Of a stretch of DNA of 64,000 nt, positions 1 to 7,467 are shown piece by piece. A program made the translations under genes and the position numbers. The stretch is taken from the NCBI RefSeq assembly GCF_018437505.1, contig NZ_CP072467.1, forward strand, positions 4,240,010 through 4,304,009, given 5' to 3'. Positions within the stretch are counted from its first letter, which is position 1; every line of letters begins with the position of its first letter. Origin of the DNA: Spiractinospora alimapuensis. GTDB lineage: Bacteria; Actinomycetota; Actinomycetes; Streptosporangiales; Streptosporangiaceae. Under the pieces are notes generated by a model. The model made no database searches. It saw only the letters and a list, made by a program, of their open reading frames with translations, and was not told where the DNA came from.

Positions 1-47
1 TCCCGACCCGGATCGTGTGACCGGGGGCGACGAGCACAAGGAGAACT

Positions 48-614
48 ATGCCCACCCCAACGAAAGGCCCGCGCCTCGGAGGCGGTCCCGATCACGAGCG
101 GCTGATGATGCGCAACCTCGCGACATCGCTGTTCGAGCACGGCCGGATCAAGACGACCGAGGCCAAGGCCAAGCGCCTTCGTCCCTACGCCGAGAAGCTG
201 ATCACGCTCGGTAAGCGTGGCGACCTGCACGCTCGCCGGCAGGTCCTGACCAAGATCTCCGACAAGAGCGTCGTGCACGAGCTCTTCACCGAGATCGGGC
301 CGCGTTACGCCAACCGGACCGGTGGCTACACCCGTATCACCAAGGTTGGGCCGCGGAAGGGCGACAACGCCCCGATGGCCGTGATCGAGCTGGTGGAGGC
401 CGGACCGGCCGGTGCGACCGCGGGGGCCCAGGCCGCCGCCCGCGCCGCCGCGGCGGAGACCGCCACCAAGCCGGCCGAGGCTCCCGCGGAGGAGGTCGAG
501 GCCACCGAGGTCGCCGAGTCCACCGACACGGCTCAGGCCGAGGAGCAGGCGGCCGAGAGTGCCGCCGAAGGCGCGGACACCGACGAGGCGCAGAAGGACA
601 AGAGCGACTCCTAG
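48..614 (+). CDS. rplQ: 50S ribosomal protein L17
   Basis: Component of the large ribosomal subunit. The first ~120 residues are the conserved L17 core, with the basic N-terminus and the [10 protein letters not shown] and [13 protein letters not shown]-type segments (here [14 protein letters not shown]). The remaining ~65 residues are an Ala/Glu/Thr-rich acidic tail of low complexity, a common extension in high-G+C actinobacteria. The ATG at 48 follows an AAGGAGA ribosome binding site at 39-45. In related genomes rpoA lies just upstream; only its downstream spacer is in this window. A strong hairpin follows the stop. Identification is certain; the tail is probably disordered. Confidence 0.97.
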   Translation: MPTPTKGPRLGGGPDHERLMMRNLATSLFEHGRIKTTEAKAKRLRPYAEKLITLGKRGDLHARRQVLTKISDKSVVHELFTEIGPRYANRTGGYTRITKVGPRKGDNAPMAVIELVEAGPAGATAGAQAAARAAAAETATKPAEAPAEEVEATEVAESTDTAQAEEQAAESAAEGADTDEAQKDKSDS

Positions 615-646
615 GATCGCGCTGGTCTCAGCGAGTGAATGTGATC

Positions 647-680
647 GGATGCCCGGTCCCCATGTCGGGGCCGGGCATCC
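647..680 (+). terminator. Hairpin terminator after rplQ
   Basis: Inverted repeat GGATGCCCGG (647-656) / CCGGGCATCC (671-680), extended by CCCC (658-661) / GGGG (667-670) around a 5-nt loop, with one bulged T. There is no long T-run, which is usual for actinobacterial terminators. It separates rplQ from truA. Confidence 0.75.
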
Positions 681-705
681 GGCTTGTGTGGGCGGGGAGT
701 TGACG

Positions 706-1563
706 GTGGGAGAGACGACGGAGGCTGGCACGGCCGAGGAGCCGGCTCTGGTGCGCCTGCGGCTGGACATCGCCTACGACGGCGCCGAGTTCTCCGGATG
801 GGCGGCCCAACCGGAACGGCGCACCGTGCAGGGCGTGCTGGAGAAGGCCCTGGCGCGGGTATTGCGCATCGACCGGCCCCAGCTCACCGTGGCGGGGCGG
901 ACCGACGCCGGGGTGCACGCCCGGGGCCAGGTCGCGCACGTCGATGTTCCAGCGGAGGTGTGGGACGCTCAGGAGGGCAAGCTGACCCGACGTCTGGCCG
1001 GGGTGCTGAAGCCCGACGTGCGGGTCTGGTCCGTCGCTGCCGCACCGGCCGGGTTCGACGCCCGGTTCTCCGCGCTGCGCCGGCGCTACGTGTACCGGGT
1101 GGGAGACGCCCCCGGAGGGGTCGATCCCCTGCGCCGCCACGACGTGTTGTGGCATCGGCGCCCGCTGGACCTGGAGCGCATGAACCAGTCCACCACCGCG
1201 CTGGTGGGTGAACACGACTTCGCCGCCTTCTGCCGTAAACGAGAGGGCGCGACCACCATCCGGGAACTCCTCCGGTTGGAGTGGCGCGAGGCCGGCCCCC
1301 ACCGCTACGACGCCACGGTGGCCGCGGACGCGTTCTGCCACAACATGGTGCGCGCCCTCGTCGGTGCGATGCTCATGGTCGGCGATGGCAGGCGTGAGCC
1401 GGACTGGCCGGGGGAGGTGCTCCGGGCCGGCGTCCGGAACTCCGGCGTCCACGTCGCCCCGGCGCACGGCCTCACCCTGGAGGAGGTCACCTACCCCGGC
1501 CCCGGTGACCTCGCGAGCCGCGCCCAGGAGACCCGCCGGGTCCGTACGTTGGACGCACCGTAG
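706..1563 (+). CDS. truA: tRNA pseudouridine(38-40) synthase TruA
   Basis: Converts uridines 38-40 of the tRNA anticodon arm to pseudouridine. The protein (285 aa) begins with the typical [16 protein letters not shown] strand and contains the catalytic motif GRTDAGVHA, with Asp67 as nucleophile. Later blocks RRRYVYRV and [14 protein letters not shown] are also standard. The GTG at 706 is chosen because GGGGAG at 694-699 sits 6 nt upstream. The reading frame stays open further 5' but would run through the rplQ terminator, so longer starts are unlikely. rplQ-truA order is conserved in actinobacteria. Confidence 0.95.
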   Translation: MGETTEAGTAEEPALVRLRLDIAYDGAEFSGWAAQPERRTVQGVLEKALARVLRIDRPQLTVAGRTDAGVHARGQVAHVDVPAEVWDAQEGKLTRRLAGVLKPDVRVWSVAAAPAGFDARFSALRRRYVYRVGDAPGGVDPLRRHDVLWHRRPLDLERMNQSTTALVGEHDFAAFCRKREGATTIRELLRLEWREAGPHRYDATVAADAFCHNMVRALVGAMLMVGDGRREPDWPGEVLRAGVRNSGVHVAPAHGLTLEEVTYPGPGDLASRAQETRRVRTLDAP

Positions 1564-1584
1564 TCGGGCCCGCCGCTCCCACCA

Positions 1585-2592
1585 TCAGGATTTCTCCACC
1601 CTCTCCGCTGGAGCGGACCCAATCCGCACCGTTGTCGAGACTCGTGCGTAGCTGAGCGTTCCGATCACCAGGCCGACGCCCCACACCAAGTAGGCGGGCA
1701 CGGAGACCCAGAAGAAGGGTTCCGGCAGATCCAGTCCGCCGGACGGAGGGAAGGGGTTTCGGCCCTGCAGTCGCTCCAGCACCATCTGCCCGGTCATCAC
1801 GCCGAAATAAGCGACCATGGTCACGCCGAGCACGGAGCCGCAGCCGATCAGGAGCCGGCGCGGAACCCGGCGGCCTCGCAGCAGAGGGACCCACGCCGGC
1901 CAGATCCTTCCCCACCGGTGCACGAGGGCCAGGGGTAGGAGGATGCCGGCGAGCAGGAATCCGACCTCGAACACGATCATGCTCGGGCCGCCGGTGAGCG
2001 GGTTGGTGTCCAGGCCGACCACAAGTTGGGCGGCCAGTCGGACCAGGCACGCGGCGACCGCGGCGTAGCCGACGGCGACGACCCAGCCTGGAGTCTCCCG
2101 TGGCGGTGGTCGATCTCCGAGGTCCCCGTGGGTGGCGTTCCAGAAGCGCCACGTGTGCAGGGCGACGAGAGACGCGGCGACCACACAGCCCAGCCGGCTC
2201 AGTGCGCCCAGCGGTTGGAAGTCCATGCCGAGCCCTGGGAGAACACCGCTGACCAGGTCCAGCAGGATGAGCGCGGCCGCGCCCATGAGTGTTGCCGCGA
2301 TACCGGCCCCCGCTATGGCGACTGTCAGTCGGGAAACCCGTGCCGGGCGGCCCCGCTGCAGAAGGAACTGCGCCACGACAGCGCCGATGGCGAGAACGAG
2401 CACGACGATTCCCGAAGACCCGGTGAGCATCACCAGGTCGGGCCCCATCGCCGACATCGGCACGTCGACCACAGTCAGCCCGAGGCGCGCCACGGCGTAG
2501 CCGGCCAGCCAGACCACGGTGAGGACGGTCAACCAGCGCCGGGGACGAGCTGGGCTTCCGAGGGTTCCGGGAACTGCCGCTGCGGTGGACAT
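1585..2592 (-). CDS. Multi-spanning membrane protein, LVHRWG/WVP family
   Basis: A 335-aa integral membrane protein with about eight hydrophobic segments. I do not recognise a named family. It shares the signature LVHRWG, then P-x-WVP, then VPR, before the last two membrane helices with the proteins at 12505-13605 and 13637-14221, so the window holds three paralogues. The ATG at 2592 (protein starting MSTAAAV) precedes the first membrane helix directly; the frame continues upstream with Arg/Cys-rich residues that look non-coding. It is convergent with truA (22 bp between stops). No enzyme motif was seen and the function is unknown. Confidence 0.75.
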   Translation of the reverse strand: MSTAAAVPGTLGSPARPRRWLTVLTVVWLAGYAVARLGLTVVDVPMSAMGPDLVMLTGSSGIVVLVLAIGAVVAQFLLQRGRPARVSRLTVAIAGAGIAATLMGAAALILLDLVSGVLPGLGMDFQPLGALSRLGCVVAASLVALHTWRFWNATHGDLGDRPPPRETPGWVVAVGYAAVAACLVRLAAQLVVGLDTNPLTGGPSMIVFEVGFLLAGILLPLALVHRWGRIWPAWVPLLRGRRVPRRLLIGCGSVLGVTMVAYFGVMTGQMVLERLQGRNPFPPSGGLDLPEPFFWVSVPAYLVWGVGLVIGTLSYARVSTTVRIGSAPAERVEKS

Positions 2593-2669
2593 GCCGTGAC
2601 GGTAACCAGGCGAGCACCGCCGACACCTCACCCGCAAGAGGGAGTTCGCGCCCCACGCGGGGGAGAAGC

Positions 2670-3419
2670 TCACGCTTCACGGGAGGTGGGTGCCTCGACA
2701 ACGAAGAACAGGAAGATGGTCTTGGTCGAGAGAGCGTCGAAGTCCGCCGGGAAGTGCTCTCGTCCGGCGGGGTCGAGTCGCGGCTCGCTGATGGTGGATA
2801 TCCGGAAGCCGGCGGTGGTGAAGGCGTCGATCATCGCGTGCAGGGGGCGACGCCAGAACATCATCGGTACACGCTGTCCGCCGAACTCCCAGTCGAAGTA
2901 GTAGCTGGTGGTCGCGTAGTAGTCGGGGCGCGGTTCCTGGATCGTGTAGGCCACGAACGGGTGGTCCACGGACGCGATCAGCCGACCTCCCGGCCTGAGC
3001 ACCCTGCGCAGCTCGGCCAGGGGCGGCGCCCAGTCCTCCAGGTAGTGCAGCACGAGTGACGCGACGACGTCGTCGAACGTGTCGTTCCCGAACGGCAACG
3101 GCTCGCGCAGATCGGCGACGTGCAGCGCGGCGTCGTTCCCGAGCCGTTTCCGCGCCAACGCCAGCATCCCGGAACTGACGTCGATCCCGGTGACGTCCGC
3201 ACCCCGGTCACCCAGCTCAGCCGCCAGGCTCCCGGACCCACACCCGACATCCAGGATCCGCCGCCCGGCCACGTCCCCAGCGAGATTCACCATCGCGGGC
3301 CGCTCATAGTAGGCGTTGACCAGGCTGGTCTCATTCTCCGCCGCGTACGCCTCAGCGAAGCTGTCGTAGTCGTTCACCGGTCTTGGGTCGCTCCTGGACG
3401 CGTCAGTCACACCTGCCAT
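2670..3419 (-). CDS. SAM-dependent class I methyltransferase
   Basis: Small-molecule-type methyltransferase of about 249 aa. Motif I is LDVGCGSGSLAAEL, motif post-I is VTGIDVSSGML, and a later block reads ELRRVLRPGGRLI, all typical of the Methyltransf_11/25 fold. The C-terminal part (VAYTIQEP, FDWEFGG) probably forms the substrate pocket; the substrate cannot be told from the sequence. The start is uncertain: ATG 3419 (MAGVTDASR) lacks a strong ribosome binding site, and an upstream start at 3467 is open but looks unlikely. It lies upstream of the membrane-protein gene with 77 bp between them, possibly co-transcribed. Confidence 0.85.
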   Translation of the reverse strand: MAGVTDASRSDPRPVNDYDSFAEAYAAENETSLVNAYYERPAMVNLAGDVAGRRILDVGCGSGSLAAELGDRGADVTGIDVSSGMLALARKRLGNDAALHVADLREPLPFGNDTFDDVVASLVLHYLEDWAPPLAELRRVLRPGGRLIASVDHPFVAYTIQEPRPDYYATTSYYFDWEFGGQRVPMMFWRRPLHAMIDAFTTAGFRISTISEPRLDPAGREHFPADFDALSTKTIFLFFVVEAPTSREA

Positions 3420-3484
3420 CGTCGCAGCCACGGGACCACCCGCGCACCTGCCGTCGAGCCCCCGCACACGAGAAGTTCTTCAAA

Positions 3485-3560
3485 GGTCACGCTTCGCGTG
3501 GCGTTCTCTCTTGTGGCGGCTTCGGTGCCGTGGGTGTGTGGTTGGGGGCCTGGTGGGGGG
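3485..3560 (+). repeat. Intergenic repeat, copy A
   Basis: One of five good copies of a ~75-bp dispersed sequence. This copy starts GGTCACGCTTCGCGTGGC, contains TTGTGGCGGCTTCGGTGCC and ends near GGCCTGGTGGGGGG. The central part can fold as a small stem with a TTCG loop. It lies between the methyltransferase start and the 75-aa gene. Copy B at 6504 is its partner on the other side of the RsbW/XRE/flavoprotein block. Confidence 0.6.
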
Positions 3561-3642
3561 TGGCCGCCCCGCCGGAGGGGTGTGGTGGGGCGGCCACCGG
3601 GGTGCCCCGTGCGTCGGGTCGGTGTGACGCGCGGGGGGTTTG

Positions 3643-3870
3643 TTAGGTGGTGGGGTGGTTGTGGGTGGCGAGTCGTAGCGCTACCTGGTCCTCGCTGCCC
3701 AGTGGGTATACGGCGTCGGCGACGCGCCAGTGGTCTCCGTGCCATTCCGCTAACGGGCTGTTGTGGAGGTGGTAGGTGCGGATGTGGGTTCCGTTGGGGA
3801 GCTGCTGCCAGCCCATGTAGACGTCGCCGTGTTTGAGGAGTTCGTTGAGCAGGCGATCCTTGGGGGGCAT
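3643..3870 (-). CDS. Small protein coupled to RsbW-like ATPase
   Basis: A 75-aa soluble protein, starting MPPKDRLLNEL and containing the aromatic segment GDVYMGWQQLPNG and the block EWHGDHWRVADAVYP. I do not recognise the family. Its ATG lies 2 nt after the stop of the upstream ATPase gene (TGA-AC-ATG), so translation is almost surely coupled. That suggests a shared role, for example as a partner or target of the ATPase. It lacks the features of the DUF397 proteins that often accompany XRE regulators in Streptomyces. Confidence 0.7.
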   Translation of the reverse strand: MPPKDRLLNELLKHGDVYMGWQQLPNGTHIRTYHLHNSPLAEWHGDHWRVADAVYPLGSEDQVALRLATHNHPTT

Positions 3871-3872
3871 GT

Positions 3873-4295
3873 TCACCGCTCGCGTCCTCTCTGTGCGGGG
3901 ATGAGGCGGGGGAGGTGGGCGGTGACGGTGCAGTGGTCGTGGTGGGTGATGGTGGTCCAGGTTTCCGCCATGGCGGCGACCAACTGGAGTCCGTGGCCGT
4001 GTTCGGCGAGGGGGTGGGGGCGCCTGCCCCATTGGGGTGTGGTGTGGGTGTCGTTGCCCTGGTCGGTGACGCTCACCAGTGCGCGGGTGGGCTGGATTTC
4101 TGTGGTGACGGTGAAGGTTCCGCCGAGATCTCCGCTTCGGGTGTGTAGGAGGGCGTTGGTGGCGAACTCCGACACCACCAGCACGGCCTCACCGATCGCG
4201 TGGGGCTCCACTCCGCGGGCGGAGAGTTCCGTACGGACCCAGGCGCGGGCCAGTGCCACGCTCCCTGGCAGGCCAGCGAACCTCTTCGTGGTCAT
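3873..4295 (-). CDS. RsbW-like ATP-binding protein (HATPase_c_2)
   Basis: A 140-aa single-domain GHKL ATPase of the anti-sigma-factor kinase type. Visible motifs are the N-box region VVSEFATNALLHT, the G1 box SVTDQG and the G2-like HGHGLQLVAAMA. Proteins of this class bind ATP and may act as serine kinases on anti-anti-sigma partners, but in actinobacteria many are orphans of unknown target. The ATG at 4295 has GGTGGGGG 7-8 nt upstream. The frame is open upstream without coding character. It is coupled to the 75-aa gene downstream and lies in a block bracketed by repeat copies A and B. Confidence 0.85.
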   Translation of the reverse strand: MTTKRFAGLPGSVALARAWVRTELSARGVEPHAIGEAVLVVSEFATNALLHTRSGDLGGTFTVTTEIQPTRALVSVTDQGNDTHTTPQWGRRPHPLAEHGHGLQLVAAMAETWTTITHHDHCTVTAHLPRLIPAQRGRER

Positions 4296-4639
4296 GACGT
4301 CACCCCCACCACGGGCAAGGGACCGGTCGCGAGGATCGACGTCACGGTCGAGGGGTGGTCCAGAGTGGTGCCACAACCCCGACACCAGGCATGCGATGGG
4401 CGACGGAACAGGTAGGGACGCACCCGCGAATGACGGCGACGCGCACCACGCGAAGCCGGGGGTACAAGAAACCCGCCACCGCGGGTTAGGGTTCTCGCTG
4501 GCATCAGTCCTCCTAAGACTGGTGTCCACGCCCCCGGACGTAACTTCGTCGCGGGGGCCTGTCAGTGAGTGACCTTAGGTGCGATGGGTCCGCTGACCAT
4601 GTACTTGAGTGAAGGCAGAAACCCGTACTTTTGTGCGGG
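4296..4639. other. Intergenic region between ATPase and XRE genes
   Basis: 344 bp without a supported gene. It should hold the promoter of the ATPase/75-aa operon (reading left) and, at its right edge, the XRE terminator. It is visibly richer in A+T around 4490-4640 than the neighbouring genes. No operator palindrome stood out. Confidence 0.5.
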
Positions 4640-4641
4640 TT
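4620..4641 (-). terminator. Hairpin terminator of the XRE gene
   Basis: Inverted repeat AACCCGTAC (4620-4628) / GTGCGGGTT (4633-4641) with a 4-nt loop and one G-T type mismatch. It overlaps the TAA stop of the XRE regulator read on the minus strand. Confidence 0.6.
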
Positions 4642-5845
4642 AGGTGATCCCTGCGCGCGCAGCAAGGGCACGGAGTTGGGGAGTGGAGCGTTGATGCTCT
4701 CGCCTGAGCAAAGTTGTCAGAAGTTCGGTCGAATGCGCGCCGTAGCGGATGAGCTCCGGGGAGAGCTGTTCGGCCTCCAGCAGTGTGTTCACCGCTGCGG
4801 CATCCATGCGTTTTTGCGCGTAGGCGCGGGCGAGGTCTAGGTGGACCTGCGTGCGACGCCCCACTAGCCCGGGAGGAAGGGACGTCACCGCGATCCCCTC
4901 GCCTTCGCGAATTGCCATTTCGTGTTCACCAACCGTGACCGCAGTAGAAATGGTGTGAATCTGCACATTCGTCGGTCCGAAAGCGGTGCCGTGCAGATTC
5001 GCATCCCGTCCAAGACGATTGGCGGCTCGACGTGCTTGGGAGAGTAGTCGCGGCACTGCCGCTCTATCGAATTCGGCTGCCGCTGCGGTGGCTGCAGCCA
5101 GATGCAGTCCGCCATACACGCTGAGCTCTTCAGGGCGGTCCCTGTGCATCCGGCGTTCAAGAGCGTGCGCCGCGCCCATCGCCAGTTCCGCGGCTTCGCC
5201 CGGTCGCTTGCGGGAGATGAAGATATAGCTGAGCCGGTAGGCGCCCACCGCGCTGAGTAGAGGGTCCTCGGCGCTCTCCGCAGCGAACATTGCCCGGTCC
5301 GCCGCCTGCCACGCAAGGTCAGTGACCCCCACGCGTCGGAGAACCGCGGCGGTCGTGTTGTACACCATGGCGCGTGTGGAGCAAATAGCAGGATGATCTG
5401 TGCTCCGGCTGTGGGCCGCTGCTTCCACCCGTTGAATGAGCCTAGGCAACCGCCGTCCGACGTCCTCGTAGCGCGTCGCTTGGTATGCCGCATAGGTCCA
5501 GTCCGCCTCGCGGCGCAGGCCTTCGGCGTTAACCGGTTGTGTGTCGGATTCAGCGAGTGTCGCTTCTAGGCCTGAATATCGCATCATCGCACGTTCGATT
5601 TCTTCGACCGCAGCGAATCGCATATCTCGCTCGTCGCCTTCCGTTCCCGTTAGATCCGCGATATCGACACGAAGGACCTCGGCAATCCGCGTCAGTACGG
5701 TATGGGAATCCACCTTGCGTTTGCCGCGCTCCACTTGGGACAACCAGGACTCCGAACGACCAATCAAGCCAGCCAGAACTTCCTGCGAGATACCGCGCCG
5801 GCGTCGGTTACGCCGAATCATCTGGCCCCTGCTGACGGTGTCCAT
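4640..5845 (-). CDS. XRE-family regulator with TPR-like C-terminus
   Basis: A 401-aa regulator. Residues ~8-65 are a Cro/CI-type helix-turn-helix (SQEVLAGLIGRSESWLSQVE). The rest is alpha-helical with TPR-like repeats, as in Streptomyces XRE/TPR regulators that bind ligands or peptides. ATG 5845 has GAGGAC a short distance upstream. The flavoprotein gene ends 20 bp upstream on the same strand, so the two form an operon. Base composition is less G+C-biased than in core genes (for example 4900-5100 and 5550-5700), which fits horizontal transfer. The 47523-48830 gene has the same overall build. Confidence 0.85.
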   Translation of the reverse strand: MDTVSRGQMIRRNRRRRGISQEVLAGLIGRSESWLSQVERGKRKVDSHTVLTRIAEVLRVDIADLTGTEGDERDMRFAAVEEIERAMMRYSGLEATLAESDTQPVNAEGLRREADWTYAAYQATRYEDVGRRLPRLIQRVEAAAHSRSTDHPAICSTRAMVYNTTAAVLRRVGVTDLAWQAADRAMFAAESAEDPLLSAVGAYRLSYIFISRKRPGEAAELAMGAAHALERRMHRDRPEELSVYGGLHLAAATAAAAEFDRAAVPRLLSQARRAANRLGRDANLHGTAFGPTNVQIHTISTAVTVGEHEMAIREGEGIAVTSLPPGLVGRRTQVHLDLARAYAQKRMDAAAVNTLLEAEQLSPELIRYGAHSTELLTTLLRREHQRSTPQLRALAARAGIT

Positions 5846-5864
5846 ATGCCCGTCCTCGTCTCAG

Positions 5865-6380
5865 CTACGTCGCTGTGGTCCGGAGTGTGTTGATGAGGGT
5901 TTCCCAGGGGGGGATTCGTCGGTGGTAGGGCGCGGTGGGGTCGTGGATGAGAGTGACGGAAGGGATGGCTCTGAGGGTGTTGAGTGAGTTTTGGAAGGCG
6001 GGGTGGGATGCGAGTTGGGGTTTGCAGTGGGGGACCACGATTGTGGGGACGTCGTAGCCGACGAGCTCGCACAGGAGGCCGATGGCGAAGCAGTCCGCGA
6101 TGCCCTGGGCGAACTTGTTGGTGGAGTTGAATGTGAGGGGACATGCCACCACAGCGTCGGCTGGCGGCAAGGACGAGCCGGTTCCCGGCATTCGATAGTC
6201 CACGCGGACCGCTTGCCCGGTGATCTCCTCAAGAGCGTCCATGTCGTGGAACCGGGTCCCATTAGGTGTTGAGACCACGCCCACCCTGTAACCCTCAGCC
6301 TGAACAGCCCTCACCAACGACACCAACCCCTCGGGGGCAGGCGCGCCAGAGACCACCAGATACAGCGTTCTCACCCCCAT
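5865..6380 (-). CDS. Flavoprotein (PPC decarboxylase-like fold)
   Basis: A 171-aa protein of the HFCD flavoprotein superfamily, starting MGVRTLYLVVSGAPAPEG. The ADAVVACPLTFNSTNKFAQG segment resembles the FMN/substrate loop of phosphopantothenoylcysteine decarboxylase-like proteins (PxxxNT-type). The short size and lack of a CoaB domain rule out normal CoaBC. Such small flavoproteins often sit next to XRE regulators in actinomycetes and may be ligand sensors or peptide-modifying decarboxylases; that part is inference. The ATG at 6380 is chosen because conserved sequence begins there. It is the first gene of the operon with the XRE regulator. Confidence 0.8.
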   Translation of the reverse strand: MGVRTLYLVVSGAPAPEGLVSLVRAVQAEGYRVGVVSTPNGTRFHDMDALEEITGQAVRVDYRMPGTGSSLPPADAVVACPLTFNSTNKFAQGIADCFAIGLLCELVGYDVPTIVVPHCKPQLASHPAFQNSLNTLRAIPSVTLIHDPTAPYHRRIPPWETLINTLRTTAT

Positions 6381-6503
6381 ACCCCGAAGTATGGCCCCTC
6401 CCGGCCATACGCGCGATCCACTCTCCACAACCGGACAGGACAAGCGATCCGCCGACAGAGAGGCAAGAACTGGCGGAGAATGGCGAAAGCGCAGTCCCGA
6501 AGC

Positions 6504-6580
6504 CGCCACGCCCCGCGTGACCTTCTCCCTCGGTGGCAACTCCGGTTCGCTCCGCACCCTCTCGACGGCCTGGTGCCGGG
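6504..6580 (+). repeat. Intergenic repeat, copy B
   Basis: Second copy of the dispersed repeat, somewhat diverged at its 5' end (CCACGCCCCGCGTG), then GGTGGCAACTCCGGTTCGCTC and CGGCCTGGTGCCGGG. It is nearly identical to copy E in its centre. It lies between the divergent flavoprotein and zinc-ribbon genes. Confidence 0.6.
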
Positions 6581-6624
6581 TTTCCTGCTGGCGTCCGTCG
6601 TGGTCGGACGACTACGGTCTCCCC

Positions 6625-6915
6625 ATGCCGTCGAACACGAACTTCGTGTGTCTGCCTTGTCGGCGCGTCGTTCGGGGGGCGTTGTGGCCGAAGCGGACGC
6701 GGGTGTGTCCCACGTGTGCTGAGCCGATGGTGGACGCGGGGCCGCAGGTGGCGGTTCCGCGGCGATTGGACCGGTCAGGGTGGCGGGTGTTCGGTGCGGT
6801 GCTGGAGGCGGGGGTGACGTTTCACTCCACCTGTGGGTGCTGCGGCGACGGCCCGGGGTACCGTCCGCGCACGCCACGGGAGTTTCGGGACTGGATCCGG
6901 GACGACGAAAGCTAG
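6625..6915 (+). CDS. Small zinc-ribbon protein
   Basis: A 96-aa protein starting MPSNTNFVCLPCRR, with a likely zinc ribbon formed by C-x2-C near residues 9-12 and CPTC near residues 28-31. A second cysteine cluster, CGCCGDG, lies near residue 71. The family was not identified. The ATG at 6625 has no clear ribosome binding site but sits about 8 nt after a TACGGT that could be a -10 element, so the mRNA may be leaderless. The next gene starts 43 bp downstream. Confidence 0.6.
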   Translation: MPSNTNFVCLPCRRVVRGALWPKRTRVCPTCAEPMVDAGPQVAVPRRLDRSGWRVFGAVLEAGVTFHSTCGCCGDGPGYRPRTPREFRDWIRDDES

Positions 6916-6957
6916 GGTCCGTTTCCCCTTGATCCCCCGCGTCGGTACGGTTCCGGC

Positions 6958-7467
6958 ATGGCCAATCCCGCGCGTCGCCCCCTGCTCTTCCTGGATGTCG
7001 ACGGAACACTCCTCCCACTGGGTGGGGCGCAGCCGCCGACGACCCCGGACCTGCTGGGGCAGTGGCAGCACATCTTCAACCCACAACTCGCCAAGCTCGT
7101 CCCGGGGCACGGTCCTCGGCTTCTCGCGCTGCCGTGCGAGCTCATGTGGGCCACCGCGTGGATGCACGAGGCCAACGAGGTGATCGCCCCGATGCTTGGC
7201 CTCCCCGAACTCCCCGTGTGCGACCTGCCGGAGGTCCGGGTGGGCCAGGACGACGAGACGCTGCACTGGAAGACCCAGGCCCTCGTCGCGGCCGCGGCCG
7301 GCCGTCCCTTCGTCTGGGTCGACGACGAGATCAGCGACCACGACCGCGCCTGGGTGGCGGACAACCACCAGGGCGAGGCGCTCCTCCACCGGGTCGAGTC
7401 CTCCGTCGGCCTCACCGACGACGACTTCACCGCCCTCACCGTCTGGCTGGAGTCCTCAGCCGGCTAG
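6958..7467 (+). CDS. HAD-superfamily-like phosphatase
   Basis: A 169-aa protein with the HAD nucleophile motif FLDVDGTLLPL at the N-terminus and the acidic motif IV FVWVDDE near residue 120. There is only a short helical segment between, so it is a minimal HAD domain. Substrate unknown. ATG 6958 lies about 8 nt after TACGGT, the same spacing as in the upstream gene, and may be translated leaderless. Its TAG stop overlaps the stop of the opposite-strand proline-rich gene in a palindromic CTAG. Confidence 0.8.
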   Translation: MANPARRPLLFLDVDGTLLPLGGAQPPTTPDLLGQWQHIFNPQLAKLVPGHGPRLLALPCELMWATAWMHEANEVIAPMLGLPELPVCDLPEVRVGQDDETLHWKTQALVAAAAGRPFVWVDDEISDHDRAWVADNHQGEALLHRVESSVGLTDDDFTALTVWLESSAG

